Notes: a model not told the origin generated them from the sequence alone. 64,000 bases of DNA from Krasilnikovia cinnamomea (GCF_004217545.1 NZ_SHKY01000001.1:1240001-1304000); one strand, 5' to 3'; numbered from the stretch's first letter, positions 1 to 9,238 are shown. Program-made: numbers and translations.

Positions 1-2
1 GC

Positions 3-1313
3 GGCCAGCACCACAAGCCGGAGGTGCACAGCGTGGAGAATCCGGCTGACTGGGTGACTTTCTCCTCCGATGCCGTGACTACGGTTACCGGGCATCGACC
101 AGGTCTCTGGGGAGCGGACTTCCTGTGGTACGACGGCCATCAGGACCAACTGGTCGCCGAGGCGAAGAAGCAATGGCAGGCCGGCTCTTTGGTGACCCTC
201 ATGTGGCACCAGTGCCGGCCTAAGGTTTCTCCGGGCATCTGCACCAAGGACCCCCGGACGGGTACACCCGGCGAGACGTTGACTGATGCCGAGTGGACGG
301 AACTGTTGACCGACGGCTCGACGCTCAACCGGGCGTGGCGGCGGGACCTCGACGAGGTGGCCGGCTACCTGCTCCAGCTACGCGATGCGGGCGTCGGCGT
401 GCTGTGGCGGCCTTATCACGAGATGAACGACGACTGGATCTGGTGGGCAGGGCACGGCGAGCGCAGCCGGCGGCTTTACCAGATGATGCACCACTACTAC
501 GACAGCTTGGGCCTGACCAATCTCGTCTGGGTCTGGAACGTCGTTGACAAGGAAACGGACGCGTGGGCCAGTTATCTGCCGTCCGCGCCCTACGTCGACG
601 TGCTGTCGCTCGACCTTTGGCACAGCTGCATCGTCGGGACGGTCGACAACTGCCAAGAGTGGGACGGTGATGAGCCCACCACCACCGAATACGACATGCT
701 CGTCCGCCTCGCGGCGGGTCGCCCGGTCGCCCTCGGCGAGACGAAGAAGGTGCCGACCGAGGCCTTGCTGACCCGCCAGCCTCGTTGGTCGTGGTTCATG
801 CAGTGGCCGGAATACGACGCCGAGAACCCGCCGGCTCGGCTGCGCGCGACCTACGCCGCCAAGGCAGTGCTCGACCAGGCAGACCTGCGCCGTGCCACGC
901 CAGCCGAGCCCGGCGCCGATCTTGCGAGGAATCGGCCGGCTTATGCCAAGACCAGCGAGAATTCCTGGATGGGGGCGCGTTGGGCCACGGACGGCGACAG
1001 CCGCACCCGCTGGGGCAGCACCTACTTGGACGATCAGTGGATCTACGTCGAGCTGGCGGAGGCCGCGGTGGTCCGCCGCGTCCGCTTGGATTGGGAGACG
1101 GCACGCGCCAAGAAGTACCAGGTCCAGCTCTCCGCCGACGGCAGCACTTGGCGGACGGTAGCCACGCTGACCGACACCAGCACCTCGCCGACACTGCGCG
1201 ACATCATCATCGACGACTCAACCCCCGCGAGGTACGTGAAGATCTACGCCTGGGAGCGGCTCGACGCGAGGTACGGCTATTCGCTCTGGTCGATAAGCGT
1301 GTACGGCGACTGA
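3..1313 (+). CDS. Secreted GH26 beta-mannanase-like glycoside hydrolase with C-terminal F5/8C carbohydrate-binding domain, 5' truncated
   Basis: The reading frame is open from base 3, so the true start and the expected signal peptide lie before the window. The first residues visible (GQHHKPE) already belong to the catalytic domain. Numbering from the GTG at 24, HEMN at residues 132-135 carries the likely acid/base Glu133, and Glu239 in ALGET fits the nucleophile of GH26 (clan A, retaining). Residues about 297-429 look like a discoidin/F5/8C (CBM32-type) domain that would bind the polysaccharide. The expected role is extracellular hydrolysis of beta-1,4-mannans. GH26 also contains xylanases and lichenases, so the substrate is less certain than the fold. 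No related sugar-uptake genes follow it in the window. Confidence 0.85.
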   Translation, partial: GQHHKPEVHSVENPADWVTFSSDAVTTVTGHRPGLWGADFLWYDGHQDQLVAEAKKQWQAGSLVTLMWHQCRPKVSPGICTKDPRTGTPGETLTDAEWTELLTDGSTLNRAWRRDLDEVAGYLLQLRDAGVGVLWRPYHEMNDDWIWWAGHGERSRRLYQMMHHYYDSLGLTNLVWVWNVVDKETDAWASYLPSAPYVDVLSLDLWHSCIVGTVDNCQEWDGDEPTTTEYDMLVRLAAGRPVALGETKKVPTEALLTRQPRWSWFMQWPEYDAENPPARLRATYAAKAVLDQADLRRATPAEPGADLARNRPAYAKTSENSWMGARWATDGDSRTRWGSTYLDDQWIYVELAEAAVVRRVRLDWETARAKKYQVQLSADGSTWRTVATLTDTSTSPTLRDIIIDDSTPARYVKIYAWERLDARYGYSLWSISVYGD

Positions 1314-1352
1314 ACCCCGCACCCAGGAGACCCATGCCGGGCGTCCGGGGAG

Positions 1353-1500
1353 GTGACCGACCGGAATCCGCTAGCGGCCGTTCGCGCGGGCCTCTGCGAC
1401 TCACAAACGGTGAAGTCCTCGGGAAGCGGAACGTCGATCGCCTCGTCCGGCGGATCCGCCAGGGCGGTCAAGTTCGTCAGCAACATCGCCACACACTATT
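1353..1500 (+). pseudogene. Possible remnant of an IS5-type transposase
   Basis: At 1398-1421 the plus strand encodes DSQTVKSS, which resembles the conserved DSQxVK segment around a catalytic Asp of IS5-family DDE transposases. The expected glycine-rich continuation is not recognisable, and no terminal inverted repeats or other transposase motifs were found. The rest of 1314-1726 shows no convincing gene: frames on both strands are short and unlike known proteins. I read it as decayed mobile-element DNA, with modest confidence because only about eight residues support the call. Confidence 0.3.
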
Positions 1501-1726
1501 GTCGCAGGCCACCAGTCAATTTCGTTGCCCGCTTAGCCGTACGCACCCAACAGCTCCGGCCAGGAAGTCTTGGTTGGCGCTGATCGGCAGGCGCGGCCCC
1601 TTGACGGACATCCCACCTAACGGCGGTGGCCCCAGGGGGCCGACCCGGTATGCCGTTCCGCCTGCACGTCCTGCTGCGCACAGTCCGTCAGCACCGAGGC
1701 CAGCTGCGGTTCCGGCAAGACCGGCG

Positions 1727-2194
1727 TTACGGCTTGACGCAGCTGGAACTGCTGCGCAGTGTGGCTTTGATGGTGCCATCGCTGCCGCGAGCGACGAGGA
1801 TACCCAGCTGGAATCCGTCGTCAGGATGTTCGACCACGAGCTCCGGCACGTCCGGGCTCGAGCGATCGTCACGGGCAACCTTGTAGCCGGCACTCTCCCA
1901 GTACTTGGCGAGGGTCGCGATGGTCTGGTCCACCGGCCAGCCCGACGAGAACGCGATGTTGTAGTCCGTCTCGACCATCACGTTCCCGTCGTCACACGGC
2001 AAGCCGTCCTGCGCGAATTCCTTGACCAGGGTGGCCCCCGGCGGAAGCTGCGCGAAACTCTCCTGCGCGCGCTGAGCGACCCGCTCGATCGCTTGCTGCT
2101 TGGTCACGGTCGGTTCCATGTCACATCCAGTCGTGAGAAGCGCTGCGGTGAGCGCGGTGACGATGACGGCTGCCCTTCGGCGGATGCGGGTCAT
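1727..2194 (-). CDS. Putative lipoprotein, last gene of the WXG100/hydrolase operon
   Basis: This 155-residue protein has a basic N-terminus, a hydrophobic stretch and a lipobox-like LLTTGC, so it is probably a lipoprotein on the outer face of the membrane. The remainder is a small soluble domain with three more cysteines (two near the middle in LPCDDG, one near the C-terminus) and no family I can name. The start is fixed by an ATGA overlap: its ATG (2194-2192) overlaps the TGA of the upstream DUF1023 hydrolase gene, which implies translational coupling. Being coupled to a likely type VII-exported hydrolase, it could be an accessory or immunity lipoprotein. That role is inferred from position only. 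Confidence 0.7.
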   Translation of the reverse strand: MTRIRRRAAVIVTALTAALLTTGCDMEPTVTKQQAIERVAQRAQESFAQLPPGATLVKEFAQDGLPCDDGNVMVETDYNIAFSSGWPVDQTIATLAKYWESAGYKVARDDRSSPDVPELVVEHPDDGFQLGILVARGSDGTIKATLRSSSSCVKP

Positions 2195-3906
2195 GACACC
2201 TGCCCACCCTTCCCGATGACGATCTTGGCAATGTTCGCACGACTCGGGTTGCCCTGCTCCCAGTACGAGTTGGAGTGATTCTCGACCGGGTTCCACCACG
2301 ACTTGTTGTCCGTGGTGAACGTAGTGGCGCCGAAGGCAGAGTTGGTCGGGTCGACACCGAAACGCTTGAGATCGCCAATGCCGGTGACGTCGATGGCGTC
2401 GAGGGGTGAGGTACTGGCGTACACGTGTTCCTTCCCCGCCTTCTGCCACGACACCTGACCGCCGGGCTCCGTTACCTGGTTCTCCACCTTGAACCCGTCG
2501 GCGCCTTCCACCCAGCCCACCCCGGGGCTACCCAGAAAGACGATGTCGTTGGCGGCCAGACCCTCACGGGCGGCGTACCCGACGACGGTACTGCCGTAAC
2601 TGTGCCCGAGGACCGTGTTGTGCGACGGCGGGCCGTCGTGGGTGGCACGCAGACCGGCCTGGAATTCCCGCAGGGCGGGTGCGCCCGAGTCCGCATAGTC
2701 CGACGACCCGGCGTTGGTCACGGCGTCCGGAGCGTCATAGTCCAGCCAGTAGACCGCCGAGGTCTTCCGCCCGGGGTCCATCTGGTTGGCGTCGACCGCC
2801 ATCCGGTCGGTGCGCTCCAGGTCAGTGGCGATCCCGGCCACGTCCGAGGTGGTACCAGGGGTGAAGGTGACGACGTTGTCGGCGGTGTCCGGGTTTCCGA
2901 CGGCGACGATCGCCCTGCCGTCACCGGCGGCGGACAAGCCCATCAGGTACGCACCCGGCTTGTCGGGGTCATCGAGGCGGGAACTGATCGCCTCCATTCC
3001 ATGGAGCTTGTCCGCGATCTCCGACCGCTGAACTCCCAGCTTCAGCATCTCGACGTCCATCGAGGTTCGCGGGTCGGACGTGTCCGGGTACACCTCATGG
3101 ATCCGACCCTGGTCGAACATGCTCTGCAGGTACTGCAGGCGGGCGTCGATCGGGGAGAGTTGTTGCTTCGACAGATCGATCTCGCGCTGCAGCACGGACC
3201 GGTTAGCGGTGTCGCGGTCGGTGACCGGGACGCCGTTCATCGACCCGACAAGGTACGGGAACTCCAAAATCGCCTGCTCCTGCTGCAGCGGAGTGAGCGA
3301 GTCCCACCAGCCCTTGACCTCGGCCGGCGAACGCTTGGCCTGCGCCTCGAGATCGGTCCGGGAAACGTTCTGCAGGCGCCCGGTGCCGAAACCGGTGCGC
3401 GCGTTCGGCAGGTTCACCCGGATCGCGTTCATCGTCGACTCGTCGAGGTCCACGGCCCGCTCGATGATTGACTGCAACTGCTGCACGTACGACGAGATCG
3501 TCTGCCCGATCTGCTGCCCGCCGCTGGAGTCCGACGCCAGCGCCGTACCCGCCGCGACCGTGCCGGCGGCCAGGTCGACGACGAAACCCCGGCCGGTCGC
3601 TTCGGCGGCGATTTGCCGGGCCATCTCCTGCAGGCCACGCACCGTGTCCGCGTGCGTACGCAACGCCTGACCGATGCGCCGTGCCGGCGGCTCGGTGTTA
3701 CTGGCCTCGGCCAGCAGATCCCGGTTCGCCGCCTGTGCGGCCTCCGCGGCGGGGCCGAGCTGCCACGCGTCGGGCAGGTCCCGGCTGCCTCGGATCAGTT
3801 CCTCGCATGCGTCGTCGAGGTCACCGGCCATCGCCAGCCACGCCTCAGCCGCGATGTGGATGCGGCCCGGGTCGGCATCGAGCAGGGTTTGCATGGTGAA
3901 TGCCAT
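2191..3906 (-). CDS. DUF1023-type alpha/beta hydrolase with WXG100-like helical N-terminus
   Basis: The protein has 571 residues. The first 180 or so are Ala-rich amphipathic helices resembling WXG100/LXG-type export regions. The C-terminal half is an alpha/beta-hydrolase of the DUF1023 kind, with the nucleophile elbow GHSYGS and Ser436 as nucleophile; HSNSYW near the C-terminus may supply the catalytic His. No signal peptide is visible, which fits type VII-like export together with the small WXG100 protein encoded 9 bases upstream. Its stop overlaps the start of the lipoprotein gene behind it. DUF1023 proteins are predicted lipases or esterases; the substrate here is unknown. Confidence 0.75.
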   Translation of the reverse strand: MAFTMQTLLDADPGRIHIAAEAWLAMAGDLDDACEELIRGSRDLPDAWQLGPAAEAAQAANRDLLAEASNTEPPARRIGQALRTHADTVRGLQEMARQIAAEATGRGFVVDLAAGTVAAGTALASDSSGGQQIGQTISSYVQQLQSIIERAVDLDESTMNAIRVNLPNARTGFGTGRLQNVSRTDLEAQAKRSPAEVKGWWDSLTPLQQEQAILEFPYLVGSMNGVPVTDRDTANRSVLQREIDLSKQQLSPIDARLQYLQSMFDQGRIHEVYPDTSDPRTSMDVEMLKLGVQRSEIADKLHGMEAISSRLDDPDKPGAYLMGLSAAGDGRAIVAVGNPDTADNVVTFTPGTTSDVAGIATDLERTDRMAVDANQMDPGRKTSAVYWLDYDAPDAVTNAGSSDYADSGAPALREFQAGLRATHDGPPSHNTVLGHSYGSTVVGYAAREGLAANDIVFLGSPGVGWVEGADGFKVENQVTEPGGQVSWQKAGKEHVYASTSPLDAIDVTGIGDLKRFGVDPTNSAFGATTFTTDNKSWWNPVENHSNSYWEQGNPSRANIAKIVIGKGGQVS

Positions 3907-3915
3907 CTGCGCCGC

Positions 3916-4239
3916 CTACCGAACGCCGGGGTGAAGGTGCCCAGCAGCGGTGACTCGACCGGCGGCAGCACGGTCGGTACTCGTGTACTCCCTGGCGGAC
4001 TGACTCAAGGACGCCCCGTGGGCATCGACCTGGGCGGCGAGATTGCCCACGAACGTCGACCACGCGTGTTCGGCCTCGGCCAACGCGTCACCGGTCCCCC
4101 AACCCCGCAGAGCACCGACGGCACCCACCTGCCCGGCATGAGCGCCGAACGCCTTCGAGAACTTCGCCGACGACTGTTGCACCGCGGCGCCGACTCTCTC
4201 CAGCGCCGCCGGATCGACCTGTCCGGTCGGATAACCCAT
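3916..4239 (-). CDS. WXG100-like (ESX-type) small secreted protein
   Basis: This 107-residue protein is mostly helical and carries WGTGDALAEAE at its centre, resembling the WxG turn of ESX/WXG100 proteins, which form helical hairpins and are exported by type VII secretion. I chose the ATG at 4239 because a strong GGGGAGG site sits about ten bases upstream; longer starts would add implausible Arg-rich sequence. It is the first gene of a three-gene operon, followed after 9 bases by the DUF1023 hydrolase and then the lipoprotein. It probably acts as the hydrolase's secretion partner. No EccC-type ATPase or other secretion machinery is present in the window. Confidence 0.65.
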   Translation of the reverse strand: MGYPTGQVDPAALERVGAAVQQSSAKFSKAFGAHAGQVGAVGALRGWGTGDALAEAEHAWSTFVGNLAAQVDAHGASLSQSAREYTSTDRAAAGRVTAAGHLHPGVR

Positions 4240-4505
4240 GACCCCGCCGCCTCCCCGTGGCACGCAAGCCGCCACGGCCGCGCACACGGACGGTACAACA
4301 CCCGCCGGACGATCATGGGGGCGCTGACGCCGTCGTGAACCACTCGCGTACTCGAATGTCCGGATGCGCCCGGGTTCACCGTGCAATTGCCGACAGTTTG
4401 CCTGCAGCAGGATCTCACCGAGCGTCACGGTGTCGGCCTTCGTCGGAGATGGTCTGCATGTGTCTGGACGACGGTGCACCGCTACCAGCCGGCTCGCGAC
4501 AAGGC

Positions 4506-4940
4506 CTACCTGAGCTTGCAGCCTTCGAAGGCGAGAGAACGAGTTGCGGTGGCCGCGACCTCGGTGCAGACCTTGCGGTCGATCCGGAAGCCGCCGTAGG
4601 GGTCCTGGCTCATGTCGATGGTGACGGCGATCAGGCCCGAATCGTCCGTGACGTACTCCTCACGCACCGGATTGCCCTCGGTTGAAGGCGCAGTCCGCTC
4701 GAGCCTGGCCGCCCGCTTCGCTCGATGCGCGTCGAGGAAGCACGTCACCGGCGGCTCCGGCATCTCCTCGCCCTGGCGGAGAGTGAAGCTGCCGCAGTCG
4801 GACACGGCCGGCTCCGGAGACAAGGCTGGCGACAAGGACGGGGTCGCCGCAGAAGGCGACACCGGCCCGGCCGACGGCGGGGCGGCACAGCCGGCGACCA
4901 CCAGCAGAAGGACCACACCCACGAGACGCATCACGACCAT
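4506..4940 (-). CDS. Putative small lipoprotein, unknown function
   Basis: The protein (144 residues from the ATG at 4940) has a textbook lipoprotein signal, MRLVGVVLLLVVAGC, followed by a Pro/Ser/Ala-rich linker and a domain of about 90 residues with four cysteines (in SDCGS, TCFLD, KVCTE and EGCKL). The even number and spacing suggest disulphides outside the cell. ATG 4931 is an equally good start. The gene lies 266 bases upstream of the WXG100 operon on the same strand and may be transcribed separately. No family was recognised. Its size and Cys pattern vaguely recall small septum-associated or immunity-type lipoproteins, but this is not evidence of function. Confidence 0.65.
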   Translation of the reverse strand: MVVMRLVGVVLLLVVAGCAAPPSAGPVSPSAATPSLSPALSPEPAVSDCGSFTLRQGEEMPEPPVTCFLDAHRAKRAARLERTAPSTEGNPVREEYVTDDSGLIAVTIDMSQDPYGGFRIDRKVCTEVAATATRSLAFEGCKLR

Positions 4941-5141
4941 GTGACGCGTCTCGGCCGCCAGAGGTTCCGGCCGGCCTACGTCCCGCCGGCGCCCACCAGC
5001 GAGCCGCTCGCGTCGGCACGTCGGTCCGAGAGCTATACACGCTGATGTCCGCGGTCGTCGACGCCGCACGTCCCCACCTGAACCAGACAGATCCATTGGG
5101 GCACCCTCCGTGCGGGAGCAGGCGGGGTGATACCCAATTTC

Positions 5142-5169
5142 TTGACATAGCACTATTTATCCTTAATGC
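5142..5169 (+). promoter_or_regulatory. Probable sigma-70 type promoter for the GNAT-like gene
   Basis: A perfect TTGACA (5142-5147) is followed after 16 bases by TAATGC (5164-5169), in an AT-rich island unusual for this genome. It lies about 75 bases before the ATG at 5245. The rest of 4941-5244 holds no gene that I can support. Confidence 0.55.
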
Positions 5170-5244
5170 TGCATGGGCTCATTCCCCCCCTGTCATGCCC
5201 GGTGCACCCAGCATCCCCCGCTGGCACCGTCAAGGAGCCCCCAG

Positions 5245-6066
5245 ATGTCCTATGCCCTCGACGACGACACCCTCCGTGAGCTCTGCGCCGTGGCGCTGAG
5301 CGAACACGCGTCGGAGAACCGTTTCGTCGCCCTGGCCCTCGCCACGCACGACCCGCTGGCCGACATCGCGCGGACCGTCGAGCGGATCGTGTTCGAGGAG
5401 TCGTTCGGGCTGGACGAGGCCGCGATGATCGCCGAGTACACCCCGTACGAGGAGCAGAGCTACTTCTTCCTGGTCCTGGACCGGGAGACCGGGATGCCGG
5501 CGGGCGCCGCACGGGCGATCGAGGGTGGCGGCAAGACCCTGGACGACGCGCCCGACCTGATCGGTGTGTCGTTGTCCGAGATCGTCGAGACGCACGGCAT
5601 GCACGACGGCGGCAAGATCTGGGACTACGCCACGCTCGCGGTACTCCCCCGCTACCGCGCCGATCGCAACGGCCTGACGGTCAGCAGCATGCTCTACCGT
5701 TCGTTCATCAATGCCGGCCACCGCTGGGACGTCCGGCACGTCGTCTGCATGCTCGACTCGGCCGCCTTCCGCAACCTGGACATGCTGGGCGTCCGGTTCA
5801 TCCCGATGGCCGGCTCCACGCCGTTCGAGTACCTCGGCTCGCCCGCGAACCGCGCCCTGTACATCCCGTTCGAGGAGATTGCCCGCTCAATGGGCGATAT
5901 GGCCGAGCTGCTCAGCCAGCCCGAGGTCCCGGACGCCAACGGCCGCCGCCGGCCCGGGGCCCGCCGCCTCACCCAGCGCCTGGCCGCCCAGGTGTCCTCC
6001 GGCGACGGCCTCGATCCGCACATCGACATGCCGGGCTTCGAGCGGCGCCAGCACCCCCGCTCCTGA
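5245..6066 (+). CDS. GNAT-fold acyltransferase-like protein
   Basis: This 273-residue cytoplasmic protein has a segment around residues 65-175 with the feel of a GNAT or autoinducer-synthase fold: a strand with FLVLDRETGMPAGAAR, then WDYATLAVLPRYR where GNAT proteins place the acetyl-CoA-binding strand, then a helix. The pyrophosphate-loop motif is not canonical (RYRADRNG), so activity is uncertain. The start at 5245 is preceded by AAGGAG and a good promoter; an upstream in-frame ATG at 5173 would put coding sequence almost on the promoter. It converges on the basic amino acid decarboxylase gene. A role in N-acylating an amine or amino acid is conceivable but unproven. Confidence 0.55.
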   Translation: MSYALDDDTLRELCAVALSEHASENRFVALALATHDPLADIARTVERIVFEESFGLDEAAMIAEYTPYEEQSYFFLVLDRETGMPAGAARAIEGGGKTLDDAPDLIGVSLSEIVETHGMHDGGKIWDYATLAVLPRYRADRNGLTVSSMLYRSFINAGHRWDVRHVVCMLDSAAFRNLDMLGVRFIPMAGSTPFEYLGSPANRALYIPFEEIARSMGDMAELLSQPEVPDANGRRRPGARRLTQRLAAQVSSGDGLDPHIDMPGFERRQHPRS

Positions 6067-6166
6067 CTCATCGGCGAGCAGTGCTGCGACAGGCCCGGAT
6101 TCAGCCTGCGAATCCCCTTTCGGCAGGCGAGCACCCTGACGTCACTTGTCGTGCTGCCGGGCTGGT

Positions 6167-8428
6167 CTACGAGTCAAGCAGGCAAGCGACCGTACGATCG
6201 CCGGTGCCCTCGTCATCGACGCCGTGGGTGATGCCGGTGAAGCCGGGCCAGCGCTGGGCCAGGACCTGTTCGTGCCGGAGGAAGCGCACGATCGTCGCGC
6301 CGATCCGCTCGCCGGGAACCAGCAGCGGAATTCCCGGCGGGTACGGGGTGAGAAGCACCGCGGTCGTCCGGCCCGCCAGCTTGTCCAACGGCACGTGTTC
6401 GACGTGCCCGGCGGCCATGGCGGTCCACGCGTCGGCCGGGAGCGTCACCTGCTCCACGGGCTCGGTGTAGATCGTCGTGGTCAGCTCGGCGAGGTCGGCG
6501 TCGCGGTAGGTGGTGTGCAGGGCAGCGCAGAGGTCCCGTAGTCCGAGCCCCGCGTAACCGGGATACGCGGCGGCGAACGCCGGCATGAGCCGTTCGATCG
6601 CGGCGTTGCCGTCGTAGGCGCTCTTGAAGCGGTGCAGTTCGGCGACGAGGGAGTTCCAGCGGCCCTTGGTGATACCGATGGTGAAGAGCACGAGCAGCGA
6701 GTACAGGCCGGTCTTCTCCACCACCACACCGTGTTCGGCGAGATAGCGCGCCAGCACCACGCCCGGGATGCTCGGTGAGCCGGGTTCGCTGAACTCGCCG
6801 CGCACGGTCAGGCCCGGCGTCGTCAGCGTGACCTTGATCGGGTCGAGCATGGTGAAACGGTCGTCGACCTGGTCGAAGCCGTGCCAGGGCGCGTCAGTGG
6901 TCAGCTCCCACTCGGAGCGTTCGGGCAGTCCCGTCCGGGGCGGGGTGTCCGGTCCCCAGACGCCGAACCACCAGTCGTCGCGTTCCTCGCCGACGCGGAT
7001 GATGGTGCGGCGGAACTCCATCGCCTCCATGATGCTTTCCTCGACCAGGGCGGGGCCACGTTTGCCGGCCATCATCTCCGCGGACACGTCGCAACTGGCG
7101 ATGATGGCGTACTGCGGGCTGGTCGAGGTGTGCATGCGGTACGCCTGGGCCAGAACCCGGCTGTCGAAGTGGCCGCCGGTGGTGTCCTGGACGAGGATCT
7201 GGGACGCCTGGGAGAGCCCGGCGAGGAGTTTGTGGGTGGACTGGGTGGAGTAGACCACGGTCCGGTCGGTGCGGTCGCGGTTGTTGGCGACACCGTGCAT
7301 GCCTTCGTACATCTCGTGGAAGGCGGCGTGCGGCAGCCAGGCCTCGTCGAAGTGGAGGGCGTCGACGATGCCGTCCAGGCTTTTCCTCAGTTCGTCGGCG
7401 CGGTAGATGATGCCGTCGTAGGTGGATTGGGTCAGGGCCAGCAGGCGGACCCGCTTGCTCTTGTCGGCGACCAGAGGGCTGGCGTCGATCTTGGCCTGGA
7501 GTGCGGCGGCGGTGAACTCGCTGCGTGGGATGGGTCCGATGGTGCCGGCCTTGTTGCGGGTCGGCATCAGGTAGATCGGTACGGCTCCGGTGAGCACGAT
7601 GGCGTGCAGGACCGACTTGTGGCAGTTGCGGTCCACCGCCACGACGTCGCCCGGCCCGACCAGCGAGTTCCACACGATCTTGTTCGAGGTGGAGGTGCCG
7701 TTGGTGACGAAGTAGAGGTGGTCGGCGCGGAACGTCCGGGCGGCGAGGCGTTCGCTGTCCGCGATGGGGCCGGTGTGATCGAGCAACTGCCCCAGTTCCT
7801 CGACGGCGTTGCACACGTCGGCACGCAGCAGGTTCTCGCCGAAGAACTCGTGGAAGAGGGTGCCGATGGGGCTTTTCAGGAACGCGGTGCCGCCGGAGTG
7901 GCCGGGGCAGTGCCAGGAGTAGGCGCCGTCGTTGGCGTAGCGCATCAGCGCCGCGAAGAACGGCGGTGCCAACTGACCGAGATAGTGGCTGACCTCCCGC
8001 AGGATCTTGCGGGCCACGAAGTCGGGAGTGTCCTCGTAGGCGTTGACGACGCCGTCGATGCGGGAGAGCACCGTCTGCGGAATTCGTCGTGCCGTCACCT
8101 GCTCGCCGAACAGCAGGAGCGGAACACGGTCATTGTGTACGCGGACGGCCTGCACGAACTCGGCTGCCGCGCGGACGGCGGCCACGTCGGAGGGTTCCTC
8201 GGGCCCGTCGTGAGACCGGCCGACGGTGAGCTGCAGCGTGTAGAGAACAGCCGAGCTCGACCGGGCTACGTGTGCCAGCGTCGCCAGCCGCTCGGTGCCC
8301 CGCCCTTCGTAGCCGAACCGCGCGATCTCCAGACCAGCCCGGATCAGCGCTGCCTCGAGAAGTTCCAGTGGCCGTTGCGCCCCGGCGGGGCCTTCCGCGG
8401 GGGTGACGATCGTGACCGGGAACGACAA
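6167..8428 (-). CDS. Large PLP-dependent Orn/Lys/Arg decarboxylase (fold type I, group III)
   Basis: The 753-residue length matches the inducible bacterial arginine, lysine and ornithine decarboxylases (about 710-760). It has an N-terminal wing domain (about 1-125), then HCPGHSGG near the start of the PLP domain, the cofactor-site Asp in HFDEAW, and STHKLLAGLS with Lys400 as the likely Schiff-base lysine. The C-terminal domain follows from about residue 590. It should decarboxylate a basic amino acid to a diamine or agmatine, consuming a proton, as in polyamine synthesis or acid resistance. Which amino acid is used cannot be told from these motifs. No antiporter gene lies next to it, which argues mildly against a dedicated acid-stress pair. 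Confidence 0.85.
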   Translation of the reverse strand: MSFPVTIVTPAEGPAGAQRPLELLEAALIRAGLEIARFGYEGRGTERLATLAHVARSSSAVLYTLQLTVGRSHDGPEEPSDVAAVRAAAEFVQAVRVHNDRVPLLLFGEQVTARRIPQTVLSRIDGVVNAYEDTPDFVARKILREVSHYLGQLAPPFFAALMRYANDGAYSWHCPGHSGGTAFLKSPIGTLFHEFFGENLLRADVCNAVEELGQLLDHTGPIADSERLAARTFRADHLYFVTNGTSTSNKIVWNSLVGPGDVVAVDRNCHKSVLHAIVLTGAVPIYLMPTRNKAGTIGPIPRSEFTAAALQAKIDASPLVADKSKRVRLLALTQSTYDGIIYRADELRKSLDGIVDALHFDEAWLPHAAFHEMYEGMHGVANNRDRTDRTVVYSTQSTHKLLAGLSQASQILVQDTTGGHFDSRVLAQAYRMHTSTSPQYAIIASCDVSAEMMAGKRGPALVEESIMEAMEFRRTIIRVGEERDDWWFGVWGPDTPPRTGLPERSEWELTTDAPWHGFDQVDDRFTMLDPIKVTLTTPGLTVRGEFSEPGSPSIPGVVLARYLAEHGVVVEKTGLYSLLVLFTIGITKGRWNSLVAELHRFKSAYDGNAAIERLMPAFAAAYPGYAGLGLRDLCAALHTTYRDADLAELTTTIYTEPVEQVTLPADAWTAMAAGHVEHVPLDKLAGRTTAVLLTPYPPGIPLLVPGERIGATIVRFLRHEQVLAQRWPGFTGITHGVDDEGTGDRTVACLLDS

Positions 8429-8578
8429 GGTGAACGCCCTCTCGGCGGGTGGCTGGCGCAGCGGGGCAGGTGCATCGCCGTGAACCTAGCCAGGACGTGG
8501 GCGGCCCGGGCGGGGAACCCGTGCGGGTCCCCGAGCCGGGTGACATCCACATGCGGTGTCGCAGAGCCTGCGCGACTC

Positions 8579-9157
8579 TCATTTCAGAGGGCCCTCGCTT
8601 CCCGACCGCCACTCCCGCCGGAGTAGCCCGTACACCCAGGAGTCCGAGACGTCGCCGTTCACGACGCAGTCTTCCCGCAGCGTGCCTTCACGTACGAAGC
8701 CGAGCTTCTCCAGGACCCGGGCCGATGCCGCGTTGCGCGTGTCGGTCTCGGCCTGGACCCGATTCAGGTTCAGCGTGTCGAATGCCCAGTGCAGCACGGC
8801 GCGCGCGGCCTCCGTCGCGTAGCCGTGGCCCCATGCCGCATCGTCGAAGCAATAGCCCATCGCCGCGCTGCGGTAGTCCGGGTTCCACCGGTTCAGGCTG
8901 CACCAGCCGATGAACGCCCCGTCGGAGGCACGGTCGACAGCTAGCCGCGCCCCGGTGCTTTCCTCCGCCATCTGCCGGCACGCCGTGATGAACCGCTCGG
9001 CCCGGGCACGTTCGGTCCAGGGCGGCGCGTCCCAGTAGCGCAGCACGTACGCACTGCTGTGCAGCGCGAAGAGGGCGTCCGCGTCCGCGTCGTTGAAGGG
9101 GCGCAGTCGCAGGCGCGCGGTCTGGAGCGTGGGCGTAGGCAGGGACATACGTGCCAT
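8579..9157 (-). CDS. GNAT N-acetyltransferase, RimJ/RimL type
   Basis: The protein (192 residues) shows the usual layout of the RimJ/RimL branch: LQTARLRLRPF at the N-terminus, a strand with IGWCSL, the acetyl-CoA loop region GYCFDDAAWGHGYATEA, and the closing NAASARVLEKLGF motif. It transfers an acetyl group from acetyl-CoA to an amine, typically a protein N-terminus or a small molecule. The acceptor cannot be predicted. I chose the ATG at 9157, with GAGAGG just upstream; ATG 9148 is possible. It is divergent from the metal-resistance cassette and appears to be a single gene. Confidence 0.85.
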   Translation of the reverse strand: MARMSLPTPTLQTARLRLRPFNDADADALFALHSSAYVLRYWDAPPWTERARAERFITACRQMAEESTGARLAVDRASDGAFIGWCSLNRWNPDYRSAAMGYCFDDAAWGHGYATEAARAVLHWAFDTLNLNRVQAETDTRNAASARVLEKLGFVREGTLREDCVVNGDVSDSWVYGLLRREWRSGSEGPLK

Positions 9158-9238
9158 GTTGCCTCTCGTGCGGGGCGGCCCCGCAAACGAGAATGGCGAT
9201 GCCGATCCCCCCAACCCGGGCTACTCGGAAGTGGGGAC

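Noticed and set aside
1277..1492. Small minus-strand open frame with an acidic, protein-like sequence
   Set aside because: It overlaps the end of the mannanase gene, has no ribosome site and matches nothing I know. The plus strand of the same stretch has the transposase-like motif.
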